Assembly: GCA_026826555.1 (NCBI GenBank) | Contig: JAKSZT010053928.1 | Span: 4,201,937 to 4,265,936, forward strand | Source: Tolypeutes matacus | Taxonomy: Eukaryota > Chordata > Mammalia > Cingulata > Chlamyphoridae | Length of the DNA stretch: 64,000 nt | Reading direction: 5' to 3' | Part shown: in pieces, positions 10,691 to 22,660 of the stretch | Numbering within the stretch: position 1 is the stretch's first letter | How the letters are laid out: each line of letters begins with the position of its first letter | Translations under genes and position numbers: made by a program | The notes under the pieces: model-generated | What the model was told of the DNA's origin: nothing | What the model saw: the letters and a program-made list of their open reading frames with translations, nothing else | Databases searched by the model: none

Positions 10691-11719
10691 AATATACCTG
10701 TGACCAAGTAGTATTTATTCCTGGTATGCAAGAGTGGTTCAACACAAGAAAATCAATTGATATAATACCCCACATTAACAAATTGAAGGAAAAAAACCAC
10801 ATGATCATCTTGATTGATGCAGAAAAAGCATTTGACAAAATCCAGCACCCTTTCTTGATAAAAACACTTCAAAAGATAGGAATAGAAGGAAAATTCCACA
10901 ATATGATAAAGGGCACATATGAAAAACCCACAGCCAACATCATACTCAATGGGGAAAGGTTGAAAGCTTTCCTTCTAAAATCAGGAAGAAGACAAAATGC
11001 CCACTGTCACTATTGTTATTCAACATTGTGCTAAAAGTTCTAGCTAGAGCAATTAGACAAGAAAAAAAATTAAAAGCATCCAAATAGGAAAAGAGGAAGT
11101 AAGACTCTCACTATTTGCAGATGACATGATCCCATATTTAGAAAATTCTGAAATGTCTATCACAAAGACACTGGGGGAACAGACTGAAGAAATTGTAAAC
11201 ATACATAAAAAGATTAGGGACCTAATGGTGATGAATGGCACAATGCAAGAAATCAAAAATACACTGGAAGCACAGAACAACAGATTTGAACAGGCAGAGG
11301 AAAAAATCCGTGATACAGAAGACAGTACAGCTGAAATCAGACAGATAGTAGAACAGATACAGATAGTAGAGCAGATAGATAAAAAACAGAAAAAATCTAG
11401 CAGGGACTTAGGCATTTGAAGACAAAACAAAACACACAAACATACACATTACAGGCATCCCAGAGAGAGTAGAGAAGGGAAAGAGGGCAGAAGCAGTACT
11501 GGAGGAAATAATTGCTGAAAATTTCCCAACTCTATTGAGGGACATGGATGTACATGTCCAGGAAGTGCAGCACACCCCAAACAGTATAAATCCTAACAGG
11601 CCTACCCCAAGACATATACTTGTCAAATTGTCCAAAGCTCAAGACAAAGAGAGAATACTGAAAGCAGCAAGAGTAAAGAGATCTATCACATACAAGGGAA
11701 GCTCAATAAGATTAAGTGC

Positions 11720-11903
11720 TGGGAAGCGGCTGTGGCTCAATCAGTAGGGCTCCCGTTTACCATATGGGAGGCCCTGGGTTCGGTTCCCAGGGCCTCCTGG
11801 TGAAGGCAAGCCCGCCCGCACGGCGTGGTTAGCTGACCCAGTGAGCACAAGCAGCAAGGGGGGGATAAATGAATAAATAAATAAAATCTTTAAAAAAAAA
11901 AAA
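11720..11903 (+). mobile_element. DAS-type SINE
   Basis: Complete head 'gggaagcggctgtggctc', body, 'aaataaataaaatcttt' and A-tail. The duplicated target 'ataagattaagtgct' lies at 11706-11719 and 11905-11918, within L1 ORF1 C-terminal sequence. Confidence 0.9.
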
Positions 11904-11978
11904 ATAAGATTAAGTGCTGATTTCTCATCTGAAACCATAGAGGCAAGAAGGCCTGTGGTATGACATAGTTAAGGCTGC

Positions 11979-12086
11979 TTGGGAAACGGATGTGGCTCAA
12001 GAGTTTCGGCGTCCGTCTACCATATGGAGAGACCGGGGTTTGATCCCCGGTACCTCCCAGTAAAAAAAAAAAAAAAAAAAAAAAAA
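11979..12086 (+). mobile_element. Short DAS-type SINE
   Basis: Head 'gggaaacggatgtggctcaag', B-box-like 'gggtttgatccccgg', A-tail. The flanks share 'gctgct' (11972-11977 and 12087-12094), a short target duplication. Confidence 0.83.
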
Positions 12087-12340
12087 TGCTGCTAAAAGAA
12101 AAAATTTGCAGTCAAGAATTCTCTATCCGGCAAAGCTGGCATTCAAAAATGAGGGAGAGTTCAAAATATTCACAGATAAACAGAAATTGAGAGAATTTGT
12201 CAATAAGAAACCTGTCCTTCAAGAAATACTAAAGGGAGTTCTGTAGGTTGAAAGGAAAATATGTCTAATGTAAGTAATTATTTGACAGTAATAATATTGA
12301 ATGTCAATCGATTAAACTCTCCAATCAAGAGACATAGATT

Positions 12341-13000
12341 ACACTGTCCTGATTCTGTGATAATCAGGGTGGGCTAAACATTCGCTTATTAGAAACCATG
12401 CATGTGTCCCCAGACCTCGTTTTCCTCCCTAGGTCTGGTTTTTAGAATGCTGGTGATAAACTAAGCCTGATTTATTATATGTCCATCCTGTATGGGAAAA
12501 GACTGTAACTCTAGGTATCTCTGGTCAACCTTAAGAGATATAGCAGGGGGCTATATCTGGTTGGCGTCCATCTCCCATATGGAGGGAACTGGGTTCAATC
12601 CCCGGGACCTCCTGGTAAAAATTTAAAAAATATATAGAAGGTGCGTGGGCCGCCAGGCCCTGTGCGCGGGCGCACCACCAGTTCCCGCGAGCCACACAGC
12701 AAGATGATGACATAATAGGAGAGTGACACAAGGGAGAGGCAAGATGAGACGCACCGAAAAACCAGCAACTAAGGTTGCGCGGGCAGGATGCCTCTCTCCT
12801 ACATCAGAGATTCCAACGATTGAATCCCAGTGAAGACAGGAGGAGAAGGATAAGAAGAGAGGGCAGAAAATGGACACAGAGTTGCCCAGCGAATGGACAC
12901 AAACAGCAAAAACGGGGGGGGGGGGGAGGGGGAAGGGGTGTAAAAATGGATAAAAGTAAATAAATAAATAAATCCTTAAAAAAAAAAAAAAAAAAAAAAA
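12341..13000 (+). mobile_element. Composite repeat: ~200-bp leader fused to a long DAS SINE
   Basis: The unit starts near 'tgtcctgattctgtgataatc', runs through a leader (12345-12545) that is not tRNA-like, and enters a DAS-type SINE at about 12546 ('gttggcgtccatctcccatatggagg'). It ends in 'aaataaataaatcctt' plus an A-run. The target 'gagacatagatt' precedes it (12329-12340) and follows it (13001-13012), so leader and SINE moved as one piece. Related copies are at 24892-25484 and, inverted, 61872-62600. Confidence 0.75.
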
Positions 13001-13012
13001 GAGACATAGATT

Positions 13013-13195
13013 GGGGAGGCGGCTGTGGCTCAATCAGTAGGGCTCCCGTTTACCATATGGGAGGCCCCGGGTTCGGTTCCCGGGGCCTCCTGGTGAGGGC
13101 AGGCCCGCCCGCACGGCGTGGTTGGCTGGCCCAGCGAGCATAAGCAGCAAGGGGGGGATAAATGAATAAATAAATAAAATCTTTAAAAAAAAAAA
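13013..13195 (+). mobile_element. DAS-type SINE at a re-used target site
   Basis: The SINE begins 'ggaggcggctgtggctc' and ends in an A-run. Its right flank 'gagacatagattgg' (13196-13209) repeats the left one (13001-13014). That left flank is itself the right target duplication of the preceding composite repeat. Two independent insertions therefore used the same site. Confidence 0.87.
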
Positions 13196-15054
13196 GAGAC
13201 ATAGATTGGCAGAACAGATAAGGAAATATGACCCATCTGTATACTGTCTACAAGAAACTCACCTTTGACCCAGGGACACAAGGAGGCTGAAAGTGAATGG
13301 TTGGAAAACAGTTTTATCTGCAAACAATAATCAGAAAAGGGCAGGAGCAGCTATACTAATATTGGACAAAATAGGCTTTAAATGCAAAACTATTGTAAGA
13401 GACAAAGAAGGCCACTATATATTAATAAAAGGGGTTATATATCAAGAAGAAAGAACAATCATAAACATTTATATACCTAACTAGGGCACCTCAAAATACA
13501 TGAGCCAAACATTGGAAAAACTACGTGGAGAAATAGATACCTCTACAATTATTGTGGGGGATTTTAATACACCATTATCACCATTAGACAGAACATCCTG
13601 ACAGAGGATCAATAAAGAAACAGAGACCTTGAATAATACATTAGAGGATCTGGACCTAATAGAGAACATTACACCAAAATACAGCGGGATATATATTCTT
13701 CTTGATACACATGGATCATTCTCCAGGATAAACCACATACTAGGCCACAGAACAATGCTCAAAAAACTCAGAAAGGTTGAAATTATACAAAGTAATTTCT
13801 CTGGCCACAATGGAATGAAGCTGGAAATCAGTAAGGGGCAGAGAAGCAGATTAGGTACAAAGATATGGAAGTTACACAACACACTCTTAGACAATCAGTG
13901 GATCAAGGAGGAAATTGCAAAAGAAATCAGTAATTACCTTGAAATGAGTGAAAATGACAACACAAGGTATCAAAACCTATGGAATGCAGCAAAAGGCAGT
14001 GCTGAGAGGGAAATTAATAGCCATAAATGTTTACATTAAAAAAGAAGAAGAACTAAAATCAAAGACCTAGCTGCACACCTGGAGAAATTGGAAAAAGAAC
14101 AAACTAACCCCAAAACAAGTAGAGTGAAGGAAATAACAAAGATTAGAGCAGAGCTAAATGAAATTGAAAAATAAGAAAGCATAAGAAAAAAATAAACAAA
14201 ACCAAAAGCTGGTCCTAGACTAACAAAGATAAAAAGAGAGACAATACAAATACATAAAGAAACATGGAAGGGGATATCACCACTGACCTCACAGAAATGA
14301 AGAGTATCATAAGAGGATGCTTTGAAAAATTGTATGCCAACAAGATGGATAATTTAGAGGAAATGGACAAATTCCTAGAAACACACAAGCAGACTACATT
14401 GACAAAAGAAGAAACTGGTGAACTCAACAGACCAATCACAAATAATGAGATAGAAAGTGAAAAGGCAGCCTATCTGATAGGGGTCCAATATCCAGCATAT
14501 GTAAAGAAATCTGACACCTCGAAAATAAAAAGACAGCCCATTTTACAAATGGACAAGTGATTTGAATAGACACTTCTTCAAAGAAGAAAAACAAATGGCT
14601 AAAAAGCATATGAAAAGATGCTCAACATCACTATCTATTAAGGAAATGCAAATCAAAACTACAATGAGATTTCATCTTTCACCCATTAGACTGGCAATTA
14701 TTAAAAAAACAGAGGACTACAAGTGTTAGAGAAGATGTAGAGGAATGGGAACCCTTATCCACTGCTGATGGGAATGTAGAATGGTGCAGCCATTGTGGAG
14801 GACAGTTTGGCTGTTCCTCAGGAAGCTAACTATAGAACTGCCGAATGATCCAGCAATCCCACTGCTGGGTGTATACCCAGAAGAATTTAAAGCAGGGACA
14901 CAAACAGATATATGCACAATAATGTTCATAGTGGCATTATTCACTATTGCCAAAAGTTGGAAGCAACCCAAATGTTCATCAACAGATGAATGGATAAACA
15001 AATTATGGTATATACACACAATGGAATATTACTCAGTTGTAAGAAGGAATGCAG

Positions 15055-15830
15055 GTAATCTAAGCACGTCTTGAAATATATGTATATATATATATATAAA
15101 CAACATTTTTGTAAGCAAATACACATATATGCATATATATTTATTAAAAAAAAAAAAATGTAGGTCTGAGCTGGTAATGAAATGGACTTTGTGGACCAGC
15201 CTTGTCCTGTGTATCCCCCATCCCTTGTTTTTTTTTTTATTGGGATAGTTTAGAATAAGGGATCTACATCAGAATGCCTGAATTGAGCCTTTGTTTTACC
15301 ACTTCTTAATTATTTATTCATGGACTTTTTAGTTAAGTTCTCTGTTGCTAAGTTTTGTTATCTGTAAAATGGAGATGAGATTATTATCCTCCTTAGAAGG
15401 TTTTGATGGGGAATAAATGTAAATAAAATACTGCTTGGTACACACACACACACACAAAAAAAAAAATTCCAGAATTCAATTCCAATACTCACTGAAAACA
15501 ACTTTCACATATAAACATAACAAAGGTTTGTTAGGAAAGTTAACACACACACATACAAAGAGAAAGACAGAAAAAAAAAACTTTGTGCCAGCAGACTTGT
15601 GCTTTAAAAATTACATACACAGGAATATGGTAATATAAAGGCTGGGGTGTGTAAATATATTCATAAGTGATGCAAAAATGTAGAAATGAAGGTAAAAATA
15701 TCAAATATTTGATTTGTAAAATTTTAATTGTTTTAAAAATCATTGCCTAAAGCCAAACTGGGTTGATGAATTGTGGGTTTAAACCATATATAAAAGTAAA
15801 ATTTATGAAAAATAAAAAAAAAAAAAAAAA
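15055..15830 (+). mobile_element. Polyadenylated retro-insert without an ORF
   Basis: An exact 14-bp duplication ('aagaaggaatgcag', 15041-15054 and 15831-15844) brackets 776 bp ending in 'gaaaaataaaaaaaaaa', that is, AATAAA plus a poly(A) tail. The interior is AT-rich, has no convincing reading frame, and includes an old MIR-like patch ('ttatctgtaaaatggagatgag' near 15360). Structurally this is a transcript copied by L1 machinery into the ORF2 tail of the surrounding L1. The parent transcript is not recognised; it may be a non-coding RNA or a 3' UTR. Confidence 0.8.
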
Positions 15831-16910
15831 AAGAAGGAATGCAGTATTAACACATGAGATAACATGGATGAATCTTGAAGACCTTATGTTGAGTGAAGCA
15901 AGCCAGGCACCGAAGGACAAATATTACATGACTTCACTGATATGAATTGAGCAAATTGAGCAAACTTACAGGACTAGAGTCTGGAAGATAGGTTTACAGG
16001 AGACAGAAAGGGAGAAAAATGTTGTGAGCCAATGCCCATATGAGCAAAATCTATAAGTTCAAAGACAGTAGTTGTGCAGTGGATGGGCATGACAGTGGTG
16101 CAGTGATGCTATTGGGTGGGGCAGTGCTGGTTTGTGAGGGGGGTAGGGTGGGGTAGGTGGGTTGGACTGTCTATGGAACTGGGGGGAGGATTGGGGGAGG
16201 GAGCAGGTGAACTGGGGATTTGGGGGTATGCAGTTAAAACTACAATGTTGAGAATGTTCTTTTGGCAAATATGGCAGGGGAGGGTTACTGGTTTAGGGTG
16301 TTGGATGTGGGGGGCATGCGGGACAGGGTGCACCTGGGGCAGGCTTCTAGGGAATGTGTGAGTGTTATCTTATCATAGTGTGCTGTATCAGTGGGTGGAG
16401 ACCCATATAATGAGTGAAGGTATTAGACTCCCATCCTGGGGAGTCCTGCTATGTTCTCAAATAGAGGGGCAGTAGTTTCTTGAGACCAAAGGCAGTGCCT
16501 AATGGGGAGGACAGGCCAGTATGTCAAACCCTCAATGTTATTGCAAGTAACTATGAATCTTATTCTTCAAGGAGTGAAGCTTGACCATGGGTCCCAAGGG
16601 GAAGGGGAGAGAGGAATAGAATAGATGGGAAATGGGACATTTTGCCGGCAATGGAAGTGTTCTTCATGATCTTGCAATGCTGGATACAGGCCATGTTAAA
16701 TTGCATCAAAATTTATAAAAGGTATGGTCCAAAATGTAAACCACAATAAAAATCATTGACCATGGTTAGTAGCAATGTTTCAATATTTGTACATCAATTG
16801 TAACAAATGTACCATCCGCATGTACAATGTTATTAATAGGGGAAAGGGAAAAAAAGGGTAGGTTGTTGGGTATATGGGAATCCCCTATATATTCTGTACA
16901 GCACTTTTCT

Positions 16911-17304
16911 GTAAAGATTTATTTATTTATTTATTTCTCCCCACCCTCCTCGTTCTTTTGTGCTCACTGTCTGCTTTCTGTATGTTCTTCTGTGTCTGCT
17001 TGTCTTCTCTTTAGGCAGCACTGAGAACTGATCCTGGGACCTTTTGGAGTGGGAGAGAGGTGCTCAATCTCTTGCACCACCTCGGCTCCCTGGTCTGCCG
17101 CATCTCTTATTGTCTCTTCTCTGTGTTTCTTTTTGTTGAATCATTTTGCTGCATCAGCTTTCTGCATGGGCCAGCACTCTTCATGGGCTGGCACTCCGCA
17201 TGGGCCAGCACTCTGCATGGGCCAGCTTGCTTTTCACCAGGAGGCTCCTGGACCACCTATATGGTAGATGGGAGTCCAATCGCTTGAGCCACATCTGCTT
17301 CCCC
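16911..17304 (-). mobile_element. DAS-type SINE (long form)
   Basis: The plus strand shows 'aaagatttatttatttattta', the CT-rich body and 'cacatctgcttcccc'. The target 'ttttctgtaa' is duplicated at 16906-16915 and 17309-17318. It splits the 3' terminus of the L1 at 11170-17370. Confidence 0.85.
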
Positions 17305-17399
17305 ATGAATTTTCTGTAATCTAAAGCTTCTTTGAAGACAAACTGGAAAAAATAAAACACTGCGGGAATAAATGGAAGAAAACGTCACTGTACAAACAA

Positions 17400-19545
17400 G
17401 ACAATAGATCTTACAGTGATGAAAGATATGTCAAAAAATTTTTTTTAATTTTATATTTTTCTTATTTTTCTTAGTCCAAATTTTTAAAAAAATTTTTGTA
17501 TTTTATTCATTATTTTAAAAACTAACATTATTTCATTTTCTTATTGATTGTAATTAGTTATTTTGTTGGCTTCGTCTTTGAAGAAGTTTCGGATCACAGA
17601 GCGTTACACCTGTGGCAGGGGAGGATCATTGGTGTTGGGTGTCAGTGATGGGAGATGCATGGAAGGAGGTTCACCTGGGGCATACCTATAAGCCATATAA
17701 ATGTGTTCAAGTGTTCATGGGGCATTTTCACGGTGGGTAGAGACTCACACAATACCCGAAAGAATATTGAATTCCCATCCTGGGGAGCTCTGCCACATTC
17801 TCTAATGGGACAGCAAGAATCCCCTGAGTACAGGGGCAGTGACTAGTGAGGGAGGATGGACCATTGATGGGTCTTGATATTGAAGACTGTAATTACAAAC
17901 CTTTACTTTTGAAATTGAAACTTACCCTGTATTATAGGGTGCTAAGAGTTACTTCCTGAGAGCCTCCTTGTTGCTCAAATGTGGTCTCTTTCTAAGCCGA
18001 ACTCAGCATATAAATGCATTACCTTCCCCCCCAATGTGGGACATGAATCCTGGGGATGAGCCTCCCTGGCACGAAGGGATTTCTACCAAGCACCAACTAG
18101 CAATGCAACAGGAAAAAGACCTTGACCAAAAGGGGGAAAGGGTAAAGGCAAATGAGTTTACATGGCTAAGAGACTTCAAAGTGTGTCTGGAGGTTATCTC
18201 AGAGGTTATGCTTATGCATGTCTCAGCAGGATCTCATTGACTGCCAAAATAAATATTGCCTCAAATAACAGGGCTCCTGAGGGCTCTGGAGACATTCAGA
18301 CACTATAAGCAAGGCAGAAAGCTCAGCAGTTTGGTGCCCCGCCAGTGGGCTCTACTGGGGAATTTATGCTCCTCAGTGTGACAGAGTTGGACTCAGTTGT
18401 GGTTTCCCTACACATGGTTCTTCTGACCCTTCTGTTTGAACCTATAGTTAGTACTAGAGTTGATAGGCATATGTCCAAGAGACTTAAATCTTTGGGCTGC
18501 CCATGTGCCAGCTGGGCCCTGAATCTTAACAGTGTTGCAGTTGGGCAGTTTGATGTAATTATGAATTCCAAAAATATAATTGGATCATGCTTATAAACTG
18601 ATCTGTTAATCTGGGAATGATTAAGTTATGATTAGGGCGTTTACTGGGCCACATTAGTAGCCCCACCCCTTTAGTGGGTGGGGAATTGAATATAGAAGGC
18701 AAGGCAAAGAACAGAGTAGAAGCAGTCTTTTGAGAAGCAGTTTTGATGTTGGACAAAAGGCCCCAGGAGAAGAGAAGCAAACCGTTCGCCTGATCATCTA
18801 CAGCTGATCTTGTGGAGGAAACAGGAGCTAAGCCCGGAGAGAGAAACGCAGCCCCAGAAAGAGAGGAACCCCAGAAGACCAACCCATTTTTGGTATTTCA
18901 CATTAGCACCCCTTTGGCTGACTAATACAACAGAGTTACAACACCTATTCTCCAGTTCATTGGACTCACCCAGGACAACTAACAAGGAGATGATGATGGA
19001 CAATGACCATCCCAAGGAACAGAGAGAGTCTGCAACCGCAAGCAAGATAGTCCCATCCATCTGCCCCATGGAATCTAAGCCCCCCCCCCCCCAATTAGAG
19101 AATTTGGGAATGAACGATGGACTAGAGTAGACTTACTGTTGTTCTACTATAGACTTATTGTGATTCTAGCAATGGAAGAACTTTTATCATGGATGTGGAG
19201 GCAGTGGCCACTGGAGGTTTTGAGGTCAGGGACAGGGAAAAACAGGTATAATATGGGGACATTTTTGGAAGTTGGGAATTGTCCTGAAATAAGTGACATT
19301 GCAATGACAGTTACAGGCCATTATATATCTTGTCATAACTTAAAAAATTGTGTGGGAGAGAGTATAAATTATAATGTAAACTTAAAGGCAATGCTCCAAA
19401 ATGTATTCATCGGTTGTAACAAATGTACCACACTAATGAAGGATGTTGTTAATGTGGGAAAATGTGGGAGGGGTAGGGAGCAGGGCATATGGGAATACCC
19501 TATATTTTTATGTAACATTTAGGTAAACCAAGTATCTTTTTTAAA
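17400..19545 (+). repeat. Uncharacterised L1-tailed repeat
   Basis: No reading frame of note is found. Two blocks resemble the 3' UTR of the neighbouring L1. The first is 17640-17850 ('cccatcctggggagctctgcc'), similar to 16310-16520. The second is the last ~140 bp ('ggttgtaacaaatgtaccac', 'catatgggaataccctatat'), similar to 16790-16900. The middle (17900-18530 and 18930-19380) is unlike it, for example 'gggacatgaatcctggggatgagcctccc'. A solo LTR (18533-18929) sits inside. It may be a non-autonomous element using an L1 3' end, or an unusual L1 subfamily 3' UTR. Confidence 0.5.
18533..18929 (+). mobile_element. Solo LTR, MaLR/ERVL-like, internally deleted
   Basis: It starts 'tgttgcagttgggcagtttgatg' and ends 'cctttggctgactaataca'. 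The flanks share 'acag' (18529-18532 and 18930-18933). It aligns by eye with 40092-40673 but lacks about 150 bp near the 3' part, including the 'gtggcaatgaactttggtgag' segment. Confidence 0.7.
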
Positions 19546-19559
19546 AAAAATTTTAAAAG

Positions 19560-22202
19560 TATATATATTTTTTAAAAAGACAATGGGAACTGCTGGGACT
19601 CATCTTCATACTTCTATGCATCATTTAATAGTTCACCAAGATTTCACAGCAATTCATCTAGGATACTCTAAATAAACTGTTCCCTGATAAAACATTTTTA
19701 TCCTTGCCTCAATTTAGATAATCTGGTTATGTCATGAAAATTGAAGCCTTTATGTTTCTAGGCTCTTCACTCTGTTCTTGAATACCAAAGCCTACTGACC
19801 TCAAATTTGTCTTCTAATACTGTTAATACTCATATTTACTGAGTTGAAATATTCATGATTAAAAAAAGGATTTGAGACCTTTTTTTTTTGAGTGTTTCCT
19901 TTCGTAGGTCATTTTTATGTTAAATATATTAATTGATTTTTTGCTCCAGTAAAAAACACATACACACTTTTTCTTCTTTCTGTGTACTGTTAGCCATATT
20001 GCAACATTTACGATGTATAAAATATCATTTTGCTATCAAGGGACAAGCATGCTTAAAGAGAAAGCACAAGAACTCTGGAGTCAGATGGAATTGGTTTTAT
20101 ATAGCCTCACAGTAACTAACAATGAGAATGTAATAAAATTGCCTAACTTTTTTAACAGACTTGGTGTCCACAAATGTAAAAAGCATTTAATAATACATAT
20201 TTACAATTATCCTGAGCAGCAAATTACGACCTTATTGGAAATTGGCTAGCACACTATCTGGCACAATAGGTGTTTAATCGCCATCTTCTTTCTCTCAACC
20301 TAAAAGCTTCTTAAGATAAAGAGAAAAAGAAGAAATAGTTTGATCTCAAAGATGATTGTGAGTACAGTCCTACTTCCTCTTTAATTTGATTCTTAAGTTG
20401 TTTTGTGTAATTCAGCTCTACTTTAAAGGGAGTGCCTATCTGAACTCTTATTGCTTCAGTTGGCCAGGAAGCCAATGTATTAAGCAGTCTTTCCAGTCCT
20501 GCTAGTTTACACAGGCACAGAGGTAATAGTAAAAGGGGCTATTCTAATCACCGGTTTTCCTATGGGCCATCAGAGAGAGGATTGCAAAGGTAGTTTCTAG
20601 AGAGAGATCCCTAAATAATTTGCCAGGTCACTTAAGAAAAGATACAAGTTTCAGCCCATTCTTTGGAGACTTTTTACTCCACTTTTCTCATCCAGAGTAA
20701 AATAACAAGACTCTTAATTCTTGGTAGTGAGACATCTGGTGTGAGCCAGGCTTTCCTTAGGACTGGTACTCACATTAAAAAAATTTTTTTAACTAGTTAA
20801 GTAATCATTTCTGTCATTTGGTAGTCGTTAAAAAAAGAAAGGGAAGAGAGCACTCTTCAACAATAAGGTTTTTACTGGAACAAAAAGAACCCCTAATTCA
20901 CCAAAATAGCAACTTTCACAGCATGTCCACTGACCATATGTTCCAAGAGATCATAGGTATTTACACATTTGGTAATGCTGTGTTAAGGAAAGTTAACAAG
21001 TCTCTATCTCAGGACCTCTCAGGACCCTAAATATACTGATACATATTATCAGTCTTTCAGAGTAGGATGCAGTGTGCAGCATTTCTAAGCTTACCTGATC
21101 CTAGATCCCTTATTCTACAGAGTAGCTTAGAGGATCATTGTTTCACAGAGCACACTCTGGGAAATACTATATTAAAAATTAAAAATACAGGAAAGAGGAA
21201 CAATGGACCAAAATGTGCCCAACATACATAGTGGCATTCAGGAGAGTATATGCTTTTGTTTGCTTTGGCCATTGCAACCATTCTTTGACTTTAAGAAACA
21301 GAAACCATTACAAACCAATTCAAACAAAAAATAGAAATTCTTGGTAGAATACAGGGTTATCTCACTGAGTCCAAGGGCAGAAAATATACAGGGTTTTAGG
21401 AGGTCTAGAGCCTGGAATGGGGAAATTTCTAATTATTTTCTCCTCTGTACTTCACCAGGACATTCTGGTTGAATGTCTCTCCTTCTTCCTTCCTGTCTGT
21501 TTTGTTTTTCTCCAAACCTGTCAAGAAAGTGTCTGACATAGCCCTGATTCTATATGTTCGCCTTCAAGCATCCAAAAGTACTTATTGCTATGTTCTAAAC
21601 ACAACTTCTAGAGAGAAAGGGGATATTGATCTGTCCAGCTCAGATCAGGTCTTCACTTCCAGCCCAATCTGCAGTGACTGAGGGTTCATGTGCTATAAAC
21701 AGGCTTAGGCCTGCCCACTCAGTAGGTTGAGGGAAATGGGCCTTTTAGGGGCCCTGGGATGAGCAAACACCTCCAAAGTAACACTAGTCATGACTTCTTT
21801 CTAAGAATCATCTTAGAAAGAAGGACAGCCTTGACTGTAGTATTTCATATATTGACATTAGCAAATGGATTTAGAAAGAATGTCTTTCATAGACTCTTTC
21901 TGTGATGAACATTGTGTTAGGCATTATCACTAGTTATCAATATCTAATCCTCCTCTACTTCTGGGTACAAGGAGGATTCCTGGCCCTTGTAATTAGATGT
22001 GGCCATGTAAGTTAACTTGGCCAGTGAAATTCACTTTGGGGTGGGAGCACTTTGATGTGGAAGGGATTTGAGAGGAAGGAGCCCAAAAATGCTGAGTCAA
22101 CTAGTAAACAGCTGGCAAATCTCCAGCAGACATTGCATGAGACAGAAGTACACTTTTATTCTGTTAAGCACCCAAAATTTTGGAAATGTCTGTTACTGCA
22201 TT
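19560..22202. other. Intergenic DNA without a recognisable gene
   Basis: Only short frames occur. A MIR-like trace ('ctctggagtcagatgg') lies near 20075. I see no CpG island, RNA gene or young repeat. Confidence 0.5.
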
Positions 22203-22217
22203 AAAAACTAGTCTATG

Positions 22218-22645
22218 GGGAAATGGACGTGGCTTTAGCAATTGGGCTCCTATTTACCACATAGGAGGTCCAGGGTTCTATTCCCAGGGCCTCCTGGTGA
22301 AAGGCAAGCCAACCTGCGCGGCGAGCTGGCCTGAGCAGAGAGCTGGCCCACATGGAGTGCTGGCCCACACAGGAGTGCTGGCCCGCCCAGACAGCAGGCA
22401 CAGCAAGATGATGCAACAAAAAGAGACACAGAAGAGAGACAATAAGAGATGCAGCAGACCAGGGAGGTGAGGTGGCGCAAGAGATTGAGGGCCCACTCTG
22501 GATGGTTCCAGGATCAGTTCCTGGTGCCGCCCAAAGAGAAAACAAGCAGACATAGAAGCACACACAGAGAGCAGGCAGCAAGTGCAAAACAACTGGGCGG
22601 GGGTGGGGTGGGGTGAGAAATAAATTTAAAAAATAAATCTTAAAA
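22218..22645 (+). mobile_element. DAS-type SINE (long form)
   Basis: Head 'gggaaatggacgtggcttta', several 'gctggccc' units and a second tRNA-like part near 22480-22540 ('ggatcagttcctggtgccgc'), with an A-tail. The target 'aaaaactagt(c/t)tatg' is duplicated at 22203-22217 and 22646-22660. Confidence 0.87.
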
Positions 22646-22660
22646 AAAAACTAGTTTATG

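Larger units (their letters stand above)
8074..11170 (+). mobile_element. L1 LINE with 5' UTR and decayed ORF2
   Basis: It starts with the L1 5' UTR ('gaggaaaatggcagactagaaag') and carries coiled-coil ORF1 N-terminal remnants near 9300-9530. After an internal deletion it continues into ORF2. The reverse-transcriptase region (about 10690-11170) shows [20 protein letters not shown] and a later FADDM motif, both typical of L1. Frames are broken throughout, so it is not functional. Three SINEs (8812-9009, 9554-9660, 10029-10130) and a purine microsatellite (10570-10690) interrupt it. The copy stops abruptly near 11170, where a second L1 begins with ORF1 sequence. Confidence 0.85.
11170..17370 (+). 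mobile_element. L1 LINE: ORF1, ORF2 endonuclease, C-terminus and 3' UTR
   Basis: From about 11170 the plus strand carries L1 ORF1: a coiled coil ([20 protein letters not shown]), then the C-terminal domain (RPTPRHILVKLSKAQDKERI). ORF2 starts near 12261. Its endonuclease part continues after inserts at 13198 (CLQETHL near 13250, VGDFNTPLS near 13555). The RT core is missing by deletion near 14460. The ORF2 C-terminus (14560-15050) and a long G-rich 3' UTR (about 15950-16900) follow. Stops and frameshifts make it non-functional. Inserts inside it are SINEs at 11720, 11980, 13013 and 16911, a composite repeat at 12341, and a retro-insert at 15055. Confidence 0.85.

Noticed and set aside
10492..11034. 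180-residue plus-strand frame with a KEGR repeat
   Set aside because: It joins L1 ORF2 remnants across a GGAA microsatellite; the repeat is translated simple sequence and not a gene.
16059..16361. Proline-rich antisense frames and a Gly/Trp-rich sense frame
   Set aside because: These are translations of the G-rich tract in the L1 3' UTR.
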